DNA from: CAIJXO01 sp041308645
Lineage (GTDB): Bacteria > Patescibacteriota > Minisyncoccia > Phycocordibacterales > GWA1-40-21
DNA length: 44,875 nt
Assembly (NCBI GenBank): GCA_041308645.1
Contig: JBFZBC010000005.1
Span: 1 to 44,875, forward strand
Direction of reading: 5' to 3'
Position 1 is the first letter of the stretch. Each line of letters opens with the position of its first letter. The notes under the pieces are model-generated. The model was given only the letters and a program-made list of their open reading frames with translations, had not been told where the DNA came from and did no database searches. A program made the position numbers and the translations under genes. Positions 40,840-44,875 of the stretch are shown here, one piece after another.

Positions 40840-43800
40840 ATGAATACAAAAAATAAAAATGTTGAGTTCAATGATTTTGATGCCATCTCCCTCAGAGTTG
40901 CCTCACCGGAAGTTATCAAAGGTTGGTCATATGGTGAAGTTACTAGACCAGAAACTATTAACTACAGAACTCAGAGATCTGAGAAAAGCGGTTTATTTGA
41001 TGAGAAGATTTTTGGTCCAGATAAAGATTATGAATGTTATTGTGGAAAATATAAAGGTATCCGTTATAAAGGAATTATTTGTGAAAAATGTGGAGTCGAA
41101 ATCACTCGTTCAATAGTTAGACGTGAGAGGATGGGTCATATTGAACTTGCTTCACCTGTTTCTCATATTTGGTTCTTGCGTGGTATTCCATCAAAGATCG
41201 GAACAATACTTGGTATGACCACAGCAGATTTAGAGAAAGTTATATATTTTGCTGGGTATATTATTAAAGTAACTCATGAATCAGAAAGAGAAAAAATATT
41301 GAAAGATATTGATAATGAATTTAAGCAAAAAATAAAAACAGTTCAAGATGAAAAAACTAAAGAGGCCTTAAAAGAACTTTTGATTAATGCTAAAAAAGAA
41401 GTAGAAAGTATTCGTGAAGGTGTGGTGGTGGATGAAGTCTTATATCATAAGTATTCAATGAAATATGGTTCACTTTTTGAAGCTTCAATCGGTGCGGAAG
41501 CAATATTTAGTATTTTAAAGAATTTAAAATTAGCTGATTTAGAGAAAAAAATTGAGCAACAGTTGGAGAAGGCCGGTTCGCTTGAAAGAGAAAAATTAAA
41601 TAAAAGAATTTCTCTTGTTCGTTCAATGAAAGAGGCTGGTGTTAAACCAGAATGGATGTTTCTTACTCGAGTACCAGTGATTCCGCCAGCTCTTCGACCG
41701 ATGGTGCCATTAGACGGTGGTCGTTATGCTACTTCAGATGTAAATGATCTTTATCGTAGAGTTATAAACAGAAATAATCGATTATTGAAATTAAAGGAAA
41801 TTAATGCTCCAGAGGTGATTCTTAGAAATGAAAAAAGAATCTTACAGGAAGCTGTTGATTCATTAATTGATAATTCAATTAGGAGTGGTAATGATGCTTT
41901 TTCCGCCGTCGGTAATTCACAAAAAAGAGCTCTTAAATCATTGGCAGATAACCTTAAGGGTAAACGTGGTCTTTTCCGTGCTAATCTTTTAGGAAAGCGT
42001 GTGGACTACTCAGGCCGTTCAGTGATTGTGGTTGGTCCAGAATTAAAACTTAATCAGTGTGGTTTGCCAAAAATGATGGCTTTGGAACTTTTCCGACCAT
42101 TTATTATTTCAGAATTATTAAAAAAGGAATTAGCCTTTAATATCCGTGGAGCTGGTAGATTGATTGACGATGGAATTCCAGAAGTTTGGTCAATTCTTGA
42201 AGAAATTATTGAAAATAAATATGTTCTTCTAAACCGAGCTCCAACTTTGCACCGTTTAGGTATTCAGGCTTTTAAGCCGGTCTTAATTGAGGGTTCTGCT
42301 ATTCAAGTGCACCCACTTGTTTGTACCGCTTTCAACGCTGACTTCGACGGAGATCAAATGGCGGTCCACGTTCCGCTTGGGGAAGAAGCTCAGATAGAAG
42401 CACATGAAATTATTGCAGCTGATAAAAATATTCTTAAGCCAGGAAACGGCGAGCTCACTGTGGCTTCAAAACTTTTGGATATTATCCTTGGTTGTTATTG
42501 GATGACGAAAGAAATGAAAGGTGAAATAGGTGAAGGTAAATATTTTTCTTCACCAAATAGTGCTATAACTACTTATGATTTTGGTGGTATATCTATTCGA
42601 GCAAAAATTCATGTTTTAGGTACCGATAAACCAAAGTATCAGCAATTTGAAGGGAAACCATTTGAAACAACTGTTGGTAGATTACTTTTTAACTCTACCT
42701 TACCTTCAGATTATTTATTTATTAATAAAGAAATTACTAAAAAAACTATGGCGGTTATTTTAGATGATTTAATAAATAAATACGGCATTACTAATATTCC
42801 TAAAGTTCTAGACAAGATAAAGACTTTTGGTTTTAAATATGCTACTTGTTCTGGGGTCACTTGGGGAATGGATGACTTGACTATTCCTGTTGAAAAACCA
42901 GCTGTTATTGCTGAAGCAAAGAGGAAATCATTTGAAGTATTAAATTATTTTAATGAAGGACTTTTGACCGAAGAAGAGAAACTTAGAAGGAATATTGAAA
43001 TTTGGCATGGAGCAAAAAATGATTTGGAAAAACTTATTCCAAAAACTCTTGATCCAAATGGTTCAGTTTCTGATATGTGGATGTCTGGTGCTCGTGGTTC
43101 TCTCGGTGCTGTTAATCAGATGTCTGGTATGAAGGGTTTGATTCAGAATACCGCTGGTGAGACTATTGAATTCCCGGTCATTGGTTCTATGAAGGAAGGT
43201 TTAACTCCTATCGAATATTTCATCACTACGCACGGTTCTAGAAAAGGTTTGACAGATACTGCCTTGAATACTGCAAAAGCGGGATATTTGACTCGAAGAC
43301 TTTTTGATGTCGCTCAAGATATTGTAATAACTGAAGATGATTGTAAAACTAAAGAAAGTATTTATATCAAAAATAATGGTGAGTTTGAAGCTGGAGTCTC
43401 AGTAGCAAAACATATTCGTGGAAGAATTTTAGCTAGCGATGTTGTAGATAAAGAAGGAAAAATCCTCTTTAAAAAAGGACATTTATTAAAGAAAGACGAA
43501 TCACAACAAGTAGAGATAGCTGGGGTTGGTGAGGTTTATGTTCGTTCGCCTTTGACTTGTAAAACTATCCACGGCGTCTGTGCTCAATGTTATGGATCTG
43601 ATCTTGGTCGGGGAGAATTGATTGGTCTTGGTGAAGCAGTAGGAACTGTGGCCGCTCAAGCTATTGGAGAACCAGGAACACAGCTGACAATGCGTACTTT
43701 CCACTCGGGAGGAGCAGCATCTGTTGGTGGAGACATTACTCAAGGTTTGCCTAGAGTAGAAGAAGTTTTTGAGAAGAGAAAACCGAAGAGTCCAGCTGTG

Positions 43801-44541
43801 GTTAGTAAAATTGATGGCGTTGTTACTTCCGTAAAAGATATGGGTAAGGAAAAAATAATTACTGTTTTGCCAGAAATTGAGGAGAAGAGTAAGACTTCCT
43901 CGACAAAGCTCGGAACAAGCAAGAAATCTGCTGAGGTGGAATATGAATTTAGTTCCCGCCGTATTTCTTTTGTGAAAGTCGGTGATAAAGTAAAGAAAGG
44001 GCAACTTCTAACAGATGGTTCTGCTGATATTGATGAACTCTTCAGGTATGGTGGTAAAGAAAAAACAATGAATTATGTTATTACTGAAGTTAACAAACTT
44101 TATGAACTTCAAGGAGAGGCGGTTTCAAGAAAACATATTGAAATAATCGTAAAGCAGATGTTCTCAAGAATGAAAGTAAAAAATCCTGGTGACACTTCTG
44201 TCTCAGAGGGTGATGTGATTGATGAATTAGATTATCGTTTAGAAAATGAAGAGGCTGAAGCTAAAAGTGGATTACCAATGAAAGCTGATCCTGTAGTTAT
44301 GGGTATTACGGAAGCTTCTCTTGCCAGAAGATCATTCTTGTCAGCTGCTTCTTTCCAACACACTAATCGTGTATTAATAAACAATGCTGTTCGTGGATCA
44401 GTTGATAGGCTCGTTGGTCTAAAGGAAAATGTTATTATTGGTAGACTTATTCCAGCTGGTACTGGTCATCCAGATTCTCCTAAATTTAAAATGGTAGAAG
44501 AGTTTATGAAAGAGCTAAATGCTGAAAGAGGGGAAGAGTAG
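40840..44541 (+). CDS. rpoC: RNA polymerase beta' subunit
   Basis: Largest RNA polymerase subunit, 1233 aa. The N-terminal zinc knuckle has Cys66, Cys68, Cys81 and Cys84 (CYCGKYKGIRYKGIICEKC). The Mg-binding NADFDGDQMAVH (499-510) holds the three catalytic aspartates. The second zinc site has Cys835 and CKTIHGVCAQC (Cys907, Cys914, Cys917). The bridge-helix/trigger-loop region (MSGARGSLGAVNQMSGMKGL; GEPGTQLTMRTFHSGG) is conserved. Shorter than the 1407-aa E. coli protein. Cotranscribed with rpoB; no clear terminator follows, so the membrane-protein gene 49 nt downstream may be in the same message. Confidence 0.98.
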   Translation: MNTKNKNVEFNDFDAISLRVASPEVIKGWSYGEVTRPETINYRTQRSEKSGLFDEKIFGPDKDYECYCGKYKGIRYKGIICEKCGVEITRSIVRRERMGHIELASPVSHIWFLRGIPSKIGTILGMTTADLEKVIYFAGYIIKVTHESEREKILKDIDNEFKQKIKTVQDEKTKEALKELLINAKKEVESIREGVVVDEVLYHKYSMKYGSLFEASIGAEAIFSILKNLKLADLEKKIEQQLEKAGSLEREKLNKRISLVRSMKEAGVKPEWMFLTRVPVIPPALRPMVPLDGGRYATSDVNDLYRRVINRNNRLLKLKEINAPEVILRNEKRILQEAVDSLIDNSIRSGNDAFSAVGNSQKRALKSLADNLKGKRGLFRANLLGKRVDYSGRSVIVVGPELKLNQCGLPKMMALELFRPFIISELLKKELAFNIRGAGRLIDDGIPEVWSILEEIIENKYVLLNRAPTLHRLGIQAFKPVLIEGSAIQVHPLVCTAFNADFDGDQMAVHVPLGEEAQIEAHEIIAADKNILKPGNGELTVASKLLDIILGCYWMTKEMKGEIGEGKYFSSPNSAITTYDFGGISIRAKIHVLGTDKPKYQQFEGKPFETTVGRLLFNSTLPSDYLFINKEITKKTMAVILDDLINKYGITNIPKVLDKIKTFGFKYATCSGVTWGMDDLTIPVEKPAVIAEAKRKSFEVLNYFNEGLLTEEEKLRRNIEIWHGAKNDLEKLIPKTLDPNGSVSDMWMSGARGSLGAVNQMSGMKGLIQNTAGETIEFPVIGSMKEGLTPIEYFITTHGSRKGLTDTALNTAKAGYLTRRLFDVAQDIVITEDDCKTKESIYIKNNGEFEAGVSVAKHIRGRILASDVVDKEGKILFKKGHLLKKDESQQVEIAGVGEVYVRSPLTCKTIHGVCAQCYGSDLGRGELIGLGEAVGTVAAQAIGEPGTQLTMRTFHSGGAASVGGDITQGLPRVEEVFEKRKPKSPAVVSKIDGVVTSVKDMGKEKIITVLPEIEEKSKTSSTKLGTSKKSAEVEYEFSSRRISFVKVGDKVKKGQLLTDGSADIDELFRYGGKEKTMNYVITEVNKLYELQGEAVSRKHIEIIVKQMFSRMKVKNPGDTSVSEGDVIDELDYRLENEEAEAKSGLPMKADPVVMGITEASLARRSFLSAASFQHTNRVLINNAVRGSVDRLVGLKENVIIGRLIPAGTGHPDSPKFKMVEEFMKELNAERGEE

Positions 44542-44590
44542 ACCACCTCGGTTTTCCTTAGTTCGTTTATTAGTTTAATCAAAAAAACGA

Positions 44591-44875
44591 ATGAAAAATA
44601 ATTCACCCGAAAAAATTTTGACCGATGGAAAATCAGAGATTTTCCAGGTACCAGTAAAAAAAACTGGTACGTCGGTCAAAACTTTAACGGGTAAAAAAGG
44701 TTTCGTCGTCCCGCTTATAATCGCCATTGTTGCTATTATAGCGATTGGTGGTGAGTATTACATAATGAAGTCTAAAGGTCCATGTGCTTATCTTCATACT
44801 GGTTACAGAAATACCGAAACTGGATTATGTGAAGATTTTGGTAGCTGTGACAGAATACCAGTAAAGTATGTCAAA
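44591..44875 (+). CDS. Unknown membrane protein, 3' end missing
   Basis: The first 95 codons of a gene running off the right edge. The N-terminal tail (MKNNSPEKILTDGKSEIFQV... SVKTLTGKKG, about residues 1-36) is encoded almost entirely by copy 2 of the 88-nt palindromic element. A membrane helix follows (FVVPLIIAIVAIIAIGGEYY), then an outside part with spaced cysteines (GPCAYLHTG, GLCEDFGSCDRIP). No known family is recognised. It lies 49 nt after rpoC. An N-terminal tail donated by a repeat, attached to an otherwise ordinary anchored protein, is the notable point. Confidence 0.75.
   Translation, partial: MKNNSPEKILTDGKSEIFQVPVKKTGTSVKTLTGKKGFVVPLIIAIVAIIAIGGEYYIMKSKGPCAYLHTGYRNTETGLCEDFGSCDRIPVKYVK
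44605..44692. repeat. 88-nt palindromic element, copy 2
   Basis: The outer stem ACCCG/CGGGT plus TTTTGACCGA/TCGGTCAAAA is perfect in its inner ten base pairs. It encloses the hairpin GGAAAAT-cagag-ATTTTCC (same as copy 1) and a second hairpin GTACCAGT/ACTGGTAC. Aligned without gaps to copy 1, most stem changes are compensated. It lies inside the coding sequence starting at 44591. Confidence 0.85.

Noticed and set aside
43501..44004. 167-codon open frame opposite rpoC
   Set aside because: Shadow of the conserved beta' subunit; codon pattern is antisense.

Overview
The window looks like a chromosomal piece of a Candidate Phyla Radiation (Patescibacteria) bacterium, most like the Parcubacteria side. 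The evidence is an AT-rich sequence, shortened core enzymes (RpoB 1072 aa, RpoC 1233 aa, a ThrRS without its TGS domain, a Rel without the C-terminal regulatory region), a PIF1-type helicase, a SWIB-domain protein, a sortase with an IPYTG-type substrate, a pilin-like surface protein and a PaaX/Cas2-like protein. UGA is not read as an amino acid in any frame examined, which argues against the UGA-recoding lineages (Gracilibacteria/SR1). The phylum is inference; no rRNA is present.

Layout. 1-1080: the 5' part of an unknown gene, then tRNA-Glu, tRNA-Ser and tRNA-Val with tRNA-fragment debris between them. 1085-7723: thioredoxin-reductase-like protein, ftsA-ftsZ, rpsU-ybeY, rpmG, tRNA-Trp, an AI-2E-type permease with miaA, and tRNA-Leu. 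7913-19449: parB, rel, an unknown 92-aa gene, topA, a lipoprotein, dprA, serS, an FtsQ-like protein, a HisRS-like protein that has lost its catalytic motifs, lepB and pth. 19486-25296: a cell-surface island with a CARDB/PKD-like protein, a sortase, an outer-membrane-type beta-barrel protein, a sortase substrate with the same PKD-like repeats, and a pilin/C-type-lectin fusion that looks like the target of a diversity-generating retroelement (DGR). 25450-30447: thrS and dnaE. 30511-31008: a Cas2/PaaX-like gene placed between two near-identical perfect 28-bp palindromes. 31083-36664: a PIF1 helicase, a pair of related unknown small proteins, a DUF2914 membrane protein, a SWIB protein and a meso-diaminopimelate dehydrogenase. 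36850-44875: cold-shock protein, rpoB-rpoC and the start of a membrane protein.

Two kinds of gene start coexist. Many core genes, and the Cas2-like gene, have a -10 box only 6-10 nt before the ATG and no Shine-Dalgarno, which suggests leaderless mRNAs. A second set (92-aa gene, lipoprotein, beta-barrel protein, the 131/110-aa pair, Ddh) has sigma70-type promoters, purine-rich ribosome sites and strong intrinsic terminators. Several of these also look foreign in function or base composition.

The most unusual structures are: (1) an 88-nt, three-stem palindromic element present twice (37057-37144 and 44605-44692), with compensatory changes between the copies, which in its second copy encodes an N-terminal peptide in frame; (2) the palindrome-flanked Cas2-like cassette; (3) the pilin-lectin gene with a DGR-like variable 3' end. 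No reverse transcriptase, CRISPR array, insertion sequence or complete prophage was seen in the window.
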